Source: Acidobacteriota bacterium (GTDB lineage Bacteria; Acidobacteriota; Blastocatellia; RBC074). From it: DNA of 64,000 nucleotides. Where the stretch lies: assembly GCA_018269055.1 (NCBI GenBank), contig JAFDVI010000052.1, positions 3,368 to 67,367 on the forward strand, read 5' to 3'. Shown here in pieces: positions 1-9,294 of the stretch. Under the pieces are notes generated by a model that had not been told where the DNA came from, searched no databases, and saw only the letters and a program-made list of their open reading frames with translations. The translations under genes were made by a program, and so were the position numbers. Each line of letters begins with the position of its first letter. Position 1 is the stretch's first letter.

Positions 1-476
1 TGCTGCTCGCCCGCATCCGCGGGCTAAAGAATGAGACGTGCGATTTGAGCGAAAATTTGGGTAATGACAAGATGAAATCCGGGGAACAAGGCAAAAGGTA
101 TTTCCAGCCCCGGCAGAGGCGGCAGACGAGCTTCGATCTATCGCCCTTGCCGGGGCTTGTTGGCCTTGCTTACCATCTCCAGGGCTTCACTCTGGGTTAT
201 TACCTTTTCACCCCTTTGGTGTTTTGATCGGAAAATCATATTCTTGATTTCTATATTGAAGCCCAGATTTTTTTACTTCTTCCGCCAATGCTTCCCGGGC
301 AGGGACAGTCTGAGCCACTTCACTGATTGCAGGATTGCGTCCAGGCAAGTGCTTGTAGTTCTGAAAATGCCCCTGCCGAGCAGGAGTAAGGATGATAGCC
401 GCCCTGTTCAACTCAACGTCTCTGAAACGGCAGACGGCTACTCTCCATTCTTCCTGATTGCCCGAAAGGAATCGCA
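1..476. other. Left-edge stretch without a supported gene
   Basis: No confident gene is seen here. On the minus strand an open frame from about 525 down to 208 gives a plausible-looking peptide (it contains ARQGHFQNYKHLPGRNP). A second protein-like stretch (SEALEMVSKANKPRQG) follows in another frame down to about 145. Together they could be a decayed gene, but I recognise no family. A GAAAGGA ribosome-binding site for the next gene lies at about 464-470. Confidence 0.4.
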
Positions 477-3218
477 ATGAGTGTGACCGAGATGAATTCC
501 CCAGTAAGGCTCGACAGACTGACAAAGGCCGAGCTGATAGAGGCTTTGCAATCGCAAAAGACAGCCGCCGTAGAATCCTCGAACATTTTGCAGCAGCAGG
601 CGCACCTGCTTGATTTGTCTTACGACGCCATCTTCATCTGGGAGTTAGGCGACGGCATAAGGTATTGGAACCTGGCCGCCGAGGAACTTTACGGATGGAC
701 GCGGGATGAAGCGTTGGGGCGCAAAAGCCATGAGTTGCTGAACATCATTCATCCAGACGGATGGACTCGGATCGAAGAGGCGCTCTTGCGCGATGGCCAT
801 TGGTACGGCGAATTGATCCATCAGGGACGGGACGGGCGGCGATTCATGGTGGACAGCCGCCATGTACTGATCCGCGAGGCAGACGGACGGAATCTGGTGC
901 TGGAAACCAACCGCGACCTGACCACGCGCAAGCAGGCCGAAGCGGCCCTGTGCGAAAGTCAGACGCGGCTGGAAATGTTGTTTCAGCATACGGAGGATGC
1001 AATCCTGTTTGTGAACGACCAGGCCCGCTTCGTTGACGCCAATCCTTCCGCGTGCAGGCTGACCGGCTTCACGCGCACAGAGCTGCTGCAAAAGACGGTC
1101 TGGAATCTGACGCCGTTGCTGGAACGGGAACGCGGAACCAGACTCTGGGGCGAATTTATCCGATCAGGAACGTTGTCAGGCGTATATGAATTGTTGTGCA
1201 AGGGCGGTTCGGTACGAACGGTCGAATTGCAGGCCGTCGCCAACATCCAGCCGGGATTGCACCTGTCAGTCCTGAACGACATCACCGACCGCAAACGTGC
1301 CGAACAGGCATTGCGCGACAGCGAAGCCCGAATGGGTGGGATTATTAACTCGGCGATGGACGCCATTATTTCGGTCAACGATCAACAGCAAATCGTCTTG
1401 TTCAACAGGGCCGCCGAGAAGATGTTTGGGTACACAGCGGAGGCGGTTCTGGGATCGCCGCTGGCGCAGTTGATTCCCACACGGTTCCGCGCCGCGCATG
1501 ACCAACACATCCGTCGTTTCGGCGAAACCGGAGAGACGACGCGTGCAATGGGAGCGCTCAGCGCTGTCAGCGGCGTTCGGCACAGCGGCGAAGAATTTCC
1601 GATCGAAGCCTCGATCTCGCAAATTGAGGTCGAGGGGCAGAAGTATTTCACCGTCATCCTGCGTGACATCACCGAACGCGAGCGGGCGAAGGAGCGGTTG
1701 ATAGAACAGGCCGCGCTGCTCGACCAGTCGCACGAGGCCATCCTCGTCCGCGACCTGGACGGACGCATACGCTATTGGAGCCGGGGCGCCGAGCGCCTGT
1801 ACGGATGGACGGCGGAAGAAGCCATCGGTAGAACAGCCCGCGAACTGCATTACAGCAAGCAGGCGTCTCCATTGGCCGAGGCGACCAAGCTAACGGTTGA
1901 ACATGGAGAGTGGAACGGCGAACTGCGTCACATCACCAAAGATGGCCGCGAGGTCATCGTCGAAGGCCACTGGACACTGGTGCGCGACGCGGAAGGAAAA
2001 CCGAAAAACATCCTGGCGATCAACACCAATGTTACCGAAAAGAAAAAGCTCGAAGCGAATTTCCTGCGCGCACAGCGGCTGGAAAGTATCGGCACGCTGG
2101 CCAGCGGCATTGCGCACGACCTGAACAACGTCCTGTCGCCGATCCTGATGGGAGCGCAAATGCTGCAAATGAAATTGCACGACGAGCAGAGCCAGCGACT
2201 GATCGGCTTGATGCAGGCCAATGCCAACCGCGGCGCAGAGATGATCAGGCAAGTGCTTTCGTTTGCCAAAGGCATCAGCGGCCAGCGTGTAGTTTTGCAG
2301 CCGAAGCATTTGATTCGCGAGATCGTGCGGATCGCCGAAGAAACCTTTCCCAAATCCGTCCGGATCGAGCAGCGATTGGCCGACGATCTGTGGGCGTTGA
2401 ATGGCGACGCCACTCAACTGCACCAAGTGATGCTCAATCTGAGCGTCAACGCGCGCGACGCCATGCCGCAAGGTGGAACGCTGACGATCACGGCGGAAAA
2501 TCGGACTCTGGACAAACTCTATGCGCTGATGCTCAAAGGAGCCGCGCCCGGCAACTTCGTCGTCATCACCGTCACGGACACTGGCGTGGGCATTTCCCCA
2601 GAAAACCTCGACCGCATCTTCGATCCGTTCTTTACCACCAAGGAACCGGGCCAGGGAACCGGCCTTGGACTGGCTACTGTCCAAGGCATTGCCACGGCCC
2701 ACGGCGGCTTCATCACGGTGGAAAGCGAACTCGGATTCGGGACGAAGTTCAGCGTCTATCTGCCCGCGGACGAAGCCGCCCGCCAGCAGAAAGCTCGCCA
2801 GAGCAAACCGGAAATGATCGCGGGCGCGGGCGAACTGATCTTGGTCGTGGACGACGAGGCGGCCGTGCGAGAGATGACCAATGTGGCGCTCGAAGCCTTC
2901 GGATACCGCGTGCTGACGGCGGACAATGGTGCGACCGCGCTCGGCGTTTTCGCCAGCCATCTGAACGAAATCAGCCTGGTGGTCACCGACCTGATGATGC
3001 CGGTGATGGACGGAACCGCGACCATCCGCGCCCTGCGCAAGATAAAACCTGACATTCGCATCATTCCTACCACCGGTCTGGCGGACCCGGCCAGGATCAG
3101 CGAGTTGAGCAGGCTCAATGTGGAGGAGTTATTGGAGAAACCCTTTAACGCCGAATCTCTGTTGAACGCGGTCGCAAAGACGCTCAACAAACGTCCGCCT
3201 TCCGCCACAAACTCCTAA
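477..3218 (+). CDS. Multi-PAS hybrid sensor histidine kinase with C-terminal receiver
   Basis: A 913-residue soluble hybrid kinase. Four PAS/PAC sensor modules occupy roughly residues 40-155, 160-275, 285-405 and 410-525. The dimerisation/phosphoacceptor domain carries the H-box GIAHDLNNVLSPI with His547. An HATPase domain follows (about 640-760, with DTGVGI and GTGLGLATV glycine boxes), then a receiver (about 785-905) with Asp838 in VVTDLMMP. No signal peptide or membrane helix is seen, so it should sense an intracellular cue such as redox state or a ligand. The start is ATG 477 with GAAAGGA six bases upstream. The receiver implies intramolecular transfer or a relay to another protein; separate receivers occur at 31696 and 41294, but a partnership is only a guess. 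No sigma-54-type promoter was seen upstream. Confidence 0.93.
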   Translation: MSVTEMNSPVRLDRLTKAELIEALQSQKTAAVESSNILQQQAHLLDLSYDAIFIWELGDGIRYWNLAAEELYGWTRDEALGRKSHELLNIIHPDGWTRIEEALLRDGHWYGELIHQGRDGRRFMVDSRHVLIREADGRNLVLETNRDLTTRKQAEAALCESQTRLEMLFQHTEDAILFVNDQARFVDANPSACRLTGFTRTELLQKTVWNLTPLLERERGTRLWGEFIRSGTLSGVYELLCKGGSVRTVELQAVANIQPGLHLSVLNDITDRKRAEQALRDSEARMGGIINSAMDAIISVNDQQQIVLFNRAAEKMFGYTAEAVLGSPLAQLIPTRFRAAHDQHIRRFGETGETTRAMGALSAVSGVRHSGEEFPIEASISQIEVEGQKYFTVILRDITERERAKERLIEQAALLDQSHEAILVRDLDGRIRYWSRGAERLYGWTAEEAIGRTARELHYSKQASPLAEATKLTVEHGEWNGELRHITKDGREVIVEGHWTLVRDAEGKPKNILAINTNVTEKKKLEANFLRAQRLESIGTLASGIAHDLNNVLSPILMGAQMLQMKLHDEQSQRLIGLMQANANRGAEMIRQVLSFAKGISGQRVVLQPKHLIREIVRIAEETFPKSVRIEQRLADDLWALNGDATQLHQVMLNLSVNARDAMPQGGTLTITAENRTLDKLYALMLKGAAPGNFVVITVTDTGVGISPENLDRIFDPFFTTKEPGQGTGLGLATVQGIATAHGGFITVESELGFGTKFSVYLPADEAARQQKARQSKPEMIAGAGELILVVDDEAAVREMTNVALEAFGYRVLTADNGATALGVFASHLNEISLVVTDLMMPVMDGTATIRALRKIKPDIRIIPTTGLADPARISELSRLNVEELLEKPFNAESLLNAVAKTLNKRPPSATNS

Positions 3219-3246
3219 CTTTTCCCCAATCCCGCCCGCGCGCCAT

Positions 3247-3262
3247 TGGGTGATTTCATCCT
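3247..3262. promoter_or_regulatory. Putative enhancer element (TGGGTGATTTCATCCT)
   Basis: A 16-base element matching the recurring TGRGYGA-N2-TCRCCCA pattern found upstream of several sigma-54-type promoters in this window. The left half matches perfectly and the right half imperfectly. It lies about 75 bases before the -24/-12 element at 3336, a usual distance for an activator site. It is recognised only by comparison within the window. Confidence 0.45.
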
Positions 3263-3335
3263 CCGGTGGCGCGCAACTTTCCGCAGCGATTCTGCCAAAT
3301 CCCCCGATTCCCTCTTTTTTTTTGCCAAATCCCAA

Positions 3336-3352
3336 TTGGCATCAATGTTGCC
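3336..3352 (+). promoter_or_regulatory. Sigma-54-type promoter for the hydrolase gene
   Basis: TTGGCATCAATGTTGCC fits the RpoN consensus YTGGCACGRNNNTTGCW, with exactly ten bases between GG and GC. The predicted transcription start is near 3363, about 20 bases before the start codon at 3384. Confidence 0.7.
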
Positions 3353-3383
3353 CTGTCCAATCTGGGTTTGGTCGGGAGTAACT

Positions 3384-4058
3384 ATGGTAATGGCACAACA
3401 TGAGCAACAAACCGGATCCTCGCAAAAAGTGATCATACAAGCTAATTCCCATGCGCTCGCGGGCGAACTGGAAATTCCCGCGGCGGCCACCGGATTGGTT
3501 CTTTTCGCACACGGCAGCGGCAGCAGTCGGCACAGCCCGCGCAATCAATATGTCGCGCGGATCATCCGCGAAGCGGGCGTCGGCACGCTTCTTCTCGACC
3601 TTCTGACCCCGGAAGAAGAGAGAATTGATCAATTAACCCGTCACCTGCGGTTCGACATTCCGTTGCTGGCGCGGCGATTGATGGCGGCAACCGCCTGGGT
3701 CAGCGGCCAACCTGAAACGCGTCATTTACGCGTCGGTTATTTCGGCGCCAGCACGGGCGCGGGCGCGGCGCTGATTGCGGCTGCAAAATTGGGCAGCGAA
3801 ATTGGCGCGATCGTTTCGCGCGGAGGTCGGCCCGATCTGGCCGGTGAGGATTTGCCGAACGTGACAGCGCCAACCTTGCTCATTGTCGGAGGCCTGGACG
3901 ATCTGGTCATTGAATTCAACAAGGAAGCGTTAGCTCGACTTCAATGCGTGAAAGAACTGAAGATCGTGCCCGGCGCAACACATTTGTTTGAGGAACCGGG
4001 CACATTGGAAGAGGTCGCACATCTGGCCGCCGACTGGTTCGGACGCTATCTCCGCTGA
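3384..4058 (+). CDS. Dienelactone-hydrolase-like alpha/beta hydrolase
   Basis: A 224-residue cytoplasmic alpha/beta hydrolase. The fold is shown by the strand-turn LVLFAHGSGSS (oxyanion region), the nucleophile elbow GASTG with Ser123, the acid region GGLDDLVIE (Asp172/173), and a C-terminal histidine, His200, in GATHLF. The reading frame is open further upstream, but ATG 3384 is chosen because GGGAG precedes it at a good distance and the predicted promoter lies at 3336-3352. This hydrolase type is known fused to a phosphoribosyltransferase in mycobacterial Rv0571c-like proteins. Here the matching phosphoribosyltransferase is a separate gene at 9517. The substrate is unknown. Confidence 0.88.
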   Translation: MVMAQHEQQTGSSQKVIIQANSHALAGELEIPAAATGLVLFAHGSGSSRHSPRNQYVARIIREAGVGTLLLDLLTPEEERIDQLTRHLRFDIPLLARRLMAATAWVSGQPETRHLRVGYFGASTGAGAALIAAAKLGSEIGAIVSRGGRPDLAGEDLPNVTAPTLLIVGGLDDLVIEFNKEALARLQCVKELKIVPGATHLFEEPGTLEEVAHLAADWFGRYLR

Positions 4059-4095
4059 TTTTCCGGGCGAAGGGATAACCTTGAGGACAGGATTG

Positions 4096-4182
4096 AGAGG
4101 TGAGGATGGCCAGGATTTCTAAATAAGCAAGCACCGACTGTTGCAGTCAGGTCTTGTTTTGAAAGTGGTTATCCTCACCTCT
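4096..4182. repeat. Inverted repeat downstream of the hydrolase gene
   Basis: AGAGGTGAGGAT (4096-4107) is perfectly complementary to ATCCTCACCTCT (4171-4182). Between them lies a smaller hairpin, GACTG-TTG-CAGTC, at 4136-4148. The structure fills most of the gap between the hydrolase stop and the gene at 4214. It could end transcription or be a remnant of a dispersed intergenic repeat; there is no clear T-tract. Confidence 0.5.
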
Positions 4183-4213
4183 GAAACCTGAGCAAAATGA
4201 GAAGGAGTCAGTT

Positions 4214-5383
4214 ATGAAAAGAATTGCATTGATAATAATTGGTTTGCTCGTCGTGATGTTCAGTAATGCAAATTGCGCCAGTCGCGGAACTGTTTACCCG
4301 CGTTCCTCTGCGCAACGGGTCGTCGTTGACGTGAGCATCTTTTACGACGAGTTGGCTCCATACGGGCGATGGTTTTCGCTCGATGATTACGGGTATGTGT
4401 GGACGCCTTACGACGTAGCGGTTGGGTGGCGTCCCTATACCTATGGTTATTGGGTCTATACGGATTATGGATGGACGTGGGTGTCGCAATATCGCTGGGG
4501 ATGGGCGCCGTTTCATTACGGCAGATGGATTTTCCATCCGCGCCACGGCTGGGTCTGGCGACCCGGCACGCTTTGGGGTCCGGCGTGGGTGGTGTGGCGG
4601 CATCGTTCCGGGCCGGGCGGATCCGGTTGGATCGGCTGGGCGCCGATGCCGCCACAAATGGAATGGCGCGCTGGAGTGGGGGTACATGCCGAATGGGGCG
4701 AGATAGACAGAATCGTCGAACCGTTCTGGTATAGCTTTGTCGAAGAACGGAACTTTACGGCGCGTGATCTGGACAGGCGGCTGGAACTGCCAGCGCGCAA
4801 TGGGACATTGGTGCGCGAAGCGGAAAACGTAACCAGTTACGCCTGGGCCGAAAATCGCGTCGTCAATCGCAGCATCAACATCGAGCGCGTCGAACAAGCA
4901 ACAGGGCGTCCGGTGCCGCATCAGCGCATCGCTGACGCCAACTCGCCCGCTCGCGGCGCCGAAATCAGAGGCAATGATGTACTGTTTTACCGCCCGACCA
5001 TCCAGCGAGAAACCACATCCCGCGTGCCTCGACAGGAACCGCCTGCGCGAAAGCCGGACGCAAACCTGGACCAGACGCGCCGCCGCGAAGACGAAGAACG
5101 CCGTAAGTTGGAGATTCAGCAGGCGCGCGACCGCGAAGCCCTGGAAACACGTCAACGCATCGAGCGTACGCAGCCGACGCGCCAGGTGAAACCCGAAGAC
5201 ATCACCCGAAAACAGGAAACCGAGCGGCGCGCACTGGAAGCTCAAAAGCAGCGCGAACAACAAATTCTGAAGAATCGGCAGGAAGAACAACGCAAAGCGC
5301 AACCTGCTCCTCCGGCGCGACAAGAGAAAGAACGCAAACCCGCGCCGGTGCGAAAGCCACCGACGCGTAAACCCGATCAATAA
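4214..5383 (+). CDS. Secreted DUF6600-type protein with charged coiled tail
   Basis: 389 residues. An N-terminal signal peptide (MKRIALIIIGLLVVMF, then ANCAS) is followed by an aromatic region at about residues 45-150 with recurring YGYW, GWTWV, WGWAPFHYGRW and GWVWRPG motifs, typical of DUF6600/YXWGXW-rich envelope proteins. The last 130 residues are rich in Arg, Glu, Gln and Pro and look like a charged helix or coiled coil. The biochemical role is unknown; an outer-envelope location is likely. The Cys after ANA could suggest a lipoprotein, but the lipobox is poor. AAGGAG precedes ATG 4214. It lies 49 bases upstream of the ligase fusion, so the two may be co-transcribed. Confidence 0.8.
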   Translation: MKRIALIIIGLLVVMFSNANCASRGTVYPRSSAQRVVVDVSIFYDELAPYGRWFSLDDYGYVWTPYDVAVGWRPYTYGYWVYTDYGWTWVSQYRWGWAPFHYGRWIFHPRHGWVWRPGTLWGPAWVVWRHRSGPGGSGWIGWAPMPPQMEWRAGVGVHAEWGEIDRIVEPFWYSFVEERNFTARDLDRRLELPARNGTLVREAENVTSYAWAENRVVNRSINIERVEQATGRPVPHQRIADANSPARGAEIRGNDVLFYRPTIQRETTSRVPRQEPPARKPDANLDQTRRREDEERRKLEIQQARDREALETRQRIERTQPTRQVKPEDITRKQETERRALEAQKQREQQILKNRQEEQRKAQPAPPARQEKERKPAPVRKPPTRKPDQ

Positions 5384-5432
5384 GAGGATCAAGTAAGCCG
5401 TTCATTGTGAACTGATCTTTGCGGGAGGAGTG

Positions 5433-8180
5433 ATGACACAGACATTCTGTGAAAGAGTCGTTGCATCGGCGGGCGCACACCAGGACAAGGTGGCGATGGT
5501 GGCGCCCGGCGTTGAGGGGCGGGAGCAGATCACCTTTGGCGAAATGCTCGCGCAGATTCGCAGCCTCGCTTATCGGCTCACACAGGAAGGGATCGGCTTG
5601 GGCGACCGCGTAGCCTTACTGGGTGAGAATCACCCTCACTGGGCGCTGGCATATTTCGGCATTTTGTATCGCGGCGCAGTGGCGGTGCCGCTTGATCCGG
5701 CGGCGACGGTGGATGCGCTGGCGCATTTCATTGAAGATTCCGAAGCAAAGCTGGCTTTTGTCGGGTCTTCCTCGTTGGACAAATTCCGCGGGGTTTGTGA
5801 GCGACTGGGCAGGCAAGTTTCCGTCGTCGCGTTGCAACCGACGCCGCAGGGTAACGGGTACACCGATTTCGCGAATTGGGCGCGGACACCGTTTCCGCCG
5901 GAATTCGCGGCTGCCGCACCGCCAGCCAAAGCCGAAGACATCGCCGTGCTGATGTATACCTCCGGCACCACCGGCATGCCGAAAGCCGTGCCGCTCACCC
6001 ATGGCAACATTTACGCCGAAAGCGACGGACTGCTGGAAGCGATGCGCGTCACCGACAAGGAAGTCATCCTCAGCCTGCTTCCGCCTTTTCACGCGTATTC
6101 ACAGACGGTCAATCTTTGGCTGGCTTCGATCCTGGGCGCGCAAGTCCATTACGTCACCGAATTGAGCAGCGCCGCCGTCGAACACGCGCTGAAAGAAAGC
6201 CGTGCCACAGCGCTTCTGGGCGTGCCGCGCCTGTGGTACCTGTTCCACAAAAAGATTTTTGACGAAGTGAAGAAGCAGGCAGCACCCGTTCGTTGGTTGT
6301 TCGCGGCAATGATGCGTCTGAACGGATGGCTGCGCGATGGATTGATGATCAACGCCGGGCATTTATTTTTCCGCCGCGTCCACGAATCCTTTGGCGGCAG
6401 ATTGTGGTTGGCGGTTTTGGGGGGAGCGAGTTTCGATGCGAACGTGGCGCTGGACTTTCATCGCCTGGGTTTCACGATTCTGCAAGGTTACGGGCTGACA
6501 GAAACGGCGGCGGCGGCCACGGCCACACGGTTTGAAGACAACGTAATCGGTTCGGTCGGAACGCCGCTCAACGGCGTGGAGGTCAAGATTGATGAACCGA
6601 ATGCCGAAGGCATCGGCGAAGTGCTCATCCGCGGCCCGATTGTCATGCCCGGTTATTACCACAATCCCGAAGCCAACCGCGAAGCGTTCACGCCGGACGG
6701 CTGGTTCCGCAGCGGCGATCTGGGACGATTCGACAGCCGAGGGCATTTGTTCATCGTCGGGCGGAAGAAAGACGTGATCAAACTGCCTTCGGGAAAAAAC
6801 GTCTTCCCGGAAGACGTGGAGGCGTTTTACGAACACTCGCCGCTGGTTAGCGAAGTCTGCGTGCTGGGCGTGCGCGATGAATCCAGCGCGTTTGCCCGCG
6901 CGGAAAAGCTGTTGGCGGTCGTCGTCCCGAATTTTGACCAACTGAAGGATCGGCGCCTGACCAACGCGAGCGAGTGGGTCACCTGGGAGTTGGATAATCT
7001 TGGCCGCGAACTGCCCGAATACCAGCGGGTGCGCGATTACATCATTCGCTCCGAGCCGTTGCCGCGTACGACGACGCGCAAAGTAAAACGCTTTGAAGTC
7101 AAGCAATGGCTCGAAAGTTCTGGCGCCTCAGCCAGACAACTGCGCGACCTGCGCCGCTTTGTTTTACGCGACGCAGACCGCGCGCAGTTGGATTCGCCGG
7201 AGGGCAAACTTGTCGTTTCAGTTCTCCGCCAACAGAAACCGGACGCCGAGATGATTCATCCGCAGATGAACCTCGAACTCGACCTGGGCCTGGATTCGCT
7301 CGCGCGCGCCGAGTGCGCCGTCAGCATCGAGCAGGCAGGCGTTGAGATTACGCCGGAAGATACGGCCATCACCTTGACGGTGGGGGATTTGATCGAGATG
7401 GTCGCGGCAAAACGGCGGGAAAGCGGGGGGGCGACCGTTGTCCCCGCCGTCGCGACCGATTGGCACAAAATTCTCAGCGATGCTCCCGACGATCTGCCGG
7501 ATATTCAGCCGGTCCTGAAACGGAAGCCCGTATTTGCCTGGTTCGCCTATACAGTGTTGCGTGTCATTCGCTGGATGGCGCGGATTTTCTGCCGCATGGA
7601 AGTAGAAGGGCTTGATGTTCTCAAAACCTTGCGACCTCCGTTTGTAATTTGCCCCAACCACCAGAGCTTCCTGGATCCGCTGCTGGTCAGTTCCGTTTAT
7701 CCGATTGGCCTGTTGCGCGACATTTTTCACGTCGGCTTTGCCGATTACTTCGGCGGGCCGCTGATGAACCGCCTGGCGCGGGAGATCAATCTGATTCCCG
7801 TGGACGCTGACGTGCATTTGCTGCGCGCGATGCGCGCGGGCGCAGCGGGATTGCGCGCCGGAAAGATTCTCAATATTTATCCCGAAGGCCAGCGCTCACT
7901 GGGCGGGCAGCTCGCCGAGTTCCGAAAAGGAGCAGCGATTCTGGCAACAGAGCTGAATGTCCCGATTGTTCCGGTGGCGCTCGATGGTTTGTATCGCGTC
8001 TGGCCGCGCGGCTCGTGGTTGATTCGTCCGGCCAAAGTAAAAATTTGTTTCGGCGCGCCGATTTACCCGTCGGAGGTGGTATTGGTCAGGAAAGGGAAAG
8101 AGGAGCTTTACGAGGCATTGACCGAATTGATGAAGCAGCGCATTCAGCAGATGCTCGACGAAATGCGGGCTGCGCGGTGA
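5433..8180 (+). CDS. Fused acyl-CoA/ACP synthetase, carrier domain and glycerolipid acyltransferase
   Basis: About 915 residues in three parts. (1) An AMP-forming ligase, residues 1-600, with the P-loop-like YTSGTTGMPKAVPLTH near residue 173, YGLTETAAA, and the lysine-containing tail motif TTTRKVKR. (2) A carrier-like segment at about 595-665 with LGLDSLARAE, where Ser622 is a candidate phosphopantetheine site. (3) A PlsC-type 1-acylglycerol-3-phosphate acyltransferase at about 710-915 with NHQSFLD (His743, Asp748) and YPEGQRS. The layout recalls bacterial Aas (acyltransferase plus acyl-ACP synthetase) but with the order reversed and a carrier between. The likely role is activation of free fatty acids and their direct insertion into phospholipid at the inner membrane. 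The start is ATG 5433; GTG 5430 overlaps the GGGAGGAG ribosome-binding site. Confidence 0.87.
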   Translation: MTQTFCERVVASAGAHQDKVAMVAPGVEGREQITFGEMLAQIRSLAYRLTQEGIGLGDRVALLGENHPHWALAYFGILYRGAVAVPLDPAATVDALAHFIEDSEAKLAFVGSSSLDKFRGVCERLGRQVSVVALQPTPQGNGYTDFANWARTPFPPEFAAAAPPAKAEDIAVLMYTSGTTGMPKAVPLTHGNIYAESDGLLEAMRVTDKEVILSLLPPFHAYSQTVNLWLASILGAQVHYVTELSSAAVEHALKESRATALLGVPRLWYLFHKKIFDEVKKQAAPVRWLFAAMMRLNGWLRDGLMINAGHLFFRRVHESFGGRLWLAVLGGASFDANVALDFHRLGFTILQGYGLTETAAAATATRFEDNVIGSVGTPLNGVEVKIDEPNAEGIGEVLIRGPIVMPGYYHNPEANREAFTPDGWFRSGDLGRFDSRGHLFIVGRKKDVIKLPSGKNVFPEDVEAFYEHSPLVSEVCVLGVRDESSAFARAEKLLAVVVPNFDQLKDRRLTNASEWVTWELDNLGRELPEYQRVRDYIIRSEPLPRTTTRKVKRFEVKQWLESSGASARQLRDLRRFVLRDADRAQLDSPEGKLVVSVLRQQKPDAEMIHPQMNLELDLGLDSLARAECAVSIEQAGVEITPEDTAITLTVGDLIEMVAAKRRESGGATVVPAVATDWHKILSDAPDDLPDIQPVLKRKPVFAWFAYTVLRVIRWMARIFCRMEVEGLDVLKTLRPPFVICPNHQSFLDPLLVSSVYPIGLLRDIFHVGFADYFGGPLMNRLAREINLIPVDADVHLLRAMRAGAAGLRAGKILNIYPEGQRSLGGQLAEFRKGAAILATELNVPIVPVALDGLYRVWPRGSWLIRPAKVKICFGAPIYPSEVVLVRKGKEELYEALTELMKQRIQQMLDEMRAAR

Positions 8181-8233
8181 GGATGGTTTTCGCAATCCGC
8201 AATTCAAGGATAAAAAGGGGGGGGTGAAACACG

Positions 8234-8419
8234 ATGAACGTGGGCGGCTTCGATCTCAGCGGCGGGATTAGCCAACGGCTCGCCGACGGATATTGGCTCA
8301 ACATCGGTGTGGCAGGCATTCTGGGGCGGGAGCGCAACATCCGCCCGCCGGAGAATTCCACCTTCCCCGGCGACTATGGAGGCCGTGGCGCAATGCTGGG
8401 AATCGGAGTTCGCTGGTAA
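8234..8419 (+). pseudogene. C-terminal remnant of an outer-membrane beta-barrel (FadL-like?)
   Basis: The 61-residue frame reads like the last strands of an outer-membrane barrel: alternating strands, a glycine- and proline-rich loop (PPENSTFPGDYGGRG), and an aromatic C-terminus, MLGIGVRW, resembling the beta-assembly signal. FadL-type fatty-acid channels end in a similar way, which would fit the fatty-acid ligase gene just upstream. An in-frame stop directly precedes the first ATG and no barrel sequence is present before it, so most of the gene has been lost. The run of eight G at 8217-8224 and a short repeat-like stretch (CGCAATCCGCAATTC) lie at the break. Family assignment is weak. Confidence 0.4.
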
Positions 8420-8584
8420 TCTGAGCCGGGCAGCTCCCACACGCACACGCGAATACAGCGCAATGATTCCAACCTTTCAGAACACACTCTCCGTGTTACC
8501 CTCAACCAGGGCTGCGCTTCTTCCGCCAGCAACTACTCTTCTTCAAACGCAGGTGTGTTCTTTTCCACATCTTCACCAAACGAC

Positions 8585-8600
8585 CGGGCGATTTAACCCA
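8585..8600. promoter_or_regulatory. Putative enhancer element (CGGGCGATTTAACCCA)
   Basis: A near-palindromic 16-base element of the TGRGYGA-N2-TCRCCCA pattern, about 50 bases upstream of the -24/-12 element at 8651. The untranslated stretch 8420-8841 otherwise holds only that promoter and the ribosome-binding site of the gene at 8842. Confidence 0.5.
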
Positions 8601-8650
8601 ACTGGCGAACAGATTGCCCCCTTATAAGTCAGATGTGGCCTCTTCTCCCG

Positions 8651-8667
8651 CTGGTATATGAGTTGCC
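8651..8667 (+). promoter_or_regulatory. Sigma-54-type promoter for the secreted protein at 8842
   Basis: CTGGTATATGAGTTGCC has the obligatory GG-N10-GC spacing and a TTGC -12 element. The predicted start of transcription is near 8678, giving a leader of about 165 bases. Confidence 0.6.
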
Positions 8668-8841
8668 ACTTCCTTTGACGAAAGGGGAAGTCGAAAGGCT
8701 TTTCGTCAACCCCTGAATCATCTTTCGCAATCTTGCTCGCATTTCCAGCTTGAGTTGAGTGAAAGAACTTGCGTTCAGTCGAAAGTGTTTTCGATTTGCG
8801 TAGATTGCTGAAATCAAAAATTTAAGTTTCAAGGAGAAGCC

Positions 8842-9294
8842 ATGAAAAAGACAGCCTTAATGCTTGGCGTTGCAATGGCGATGCTGTTTCTACCTGCCGT
8901 AGTTTCACGCGCCTATGCTCAATCCGAATCGTCGCTCAGAGCGAAGATTCCCTTCAGTTTCACTGTCTGTCGGGAACAGCTTCCTGCCGGCACCTACACC
9001 ATCAAACACCCCACCGGCAACACACATACGTTGGTCGTCAAGGGCGCAGATAATCGCTCGGTGGACATTGCCTGCGTGAACAATATGCCGAGTTCCAAAC
9101 CGGTCGCGGAGGGAACCTTGATCTTCAATCGTTACGGTAACGCGTATTTCCTGGCGGAGACCTGGTGGCCAGGCGACGAGGTTGGCCATTCCCTGGTGAA
9201 AACTGAAAAGGAACTGGCCTTGATCAAGGAAAGTCCGACGAAAAAGCCGGAGAAGGTGATCATCAAAATCGTCAAGCCGGAAAAATCGAACTGA
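8842..9294 (+). CDS. Small secreted protein of unknown function
   Basis: 150 residues with a clear signal peptide (MKKTALMLGVAMAMLFLPAVV, cleavage after AYA). The mature part has a motif pattern I associate with an uncharacterised acidobacterial family of exported proteins: IPFSF near the N-terminus, LPAGTYTIK, then LIFNRYGNAYFLAETWWPGDEVGHSL. The tail is lysine-rich. No catalytic motif is visible, and the fold is probably a small beta domain. AAGGAG lies eight bases before ATG 8842. A sigma-54-type promoter at 8651 and an enhancer-like palindrome at 8585 suggest it belongs to the same stress regulon as its downstream neighbours. Confidence 0.8.
   Translation: MKKTALMLGVAMAMLFLPAVVSRAYAQSESSLRAKIPFSFTVCREQLPAGTYTIKHPTGNTHTLVVKGADNRSVDIACVNNMPSSKPVAEGTLIFNRYGNAYFLAETWWPGDEVGHSLVKTEKELALIKESPTKKPEKVIIKIVKPEKSN

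Noticed and set aside
477..3218. The hybrid kinase as the activator of the sigma-54 regulon
   Set aside because: It has no AAA+ RpoN-activation domain (no GAFTGA motif) and no DNA-binding domain, so it can at most lie upstream of such an activator.
3246..3383. Upstream extension of the hydrolase coding sequence
   Set aside because: The frame is open to 3246, but this stretch contains the predicted promoter and a low-complexity run. The conserved part starts after ATG 3384, which has its own ribosome-binding site.
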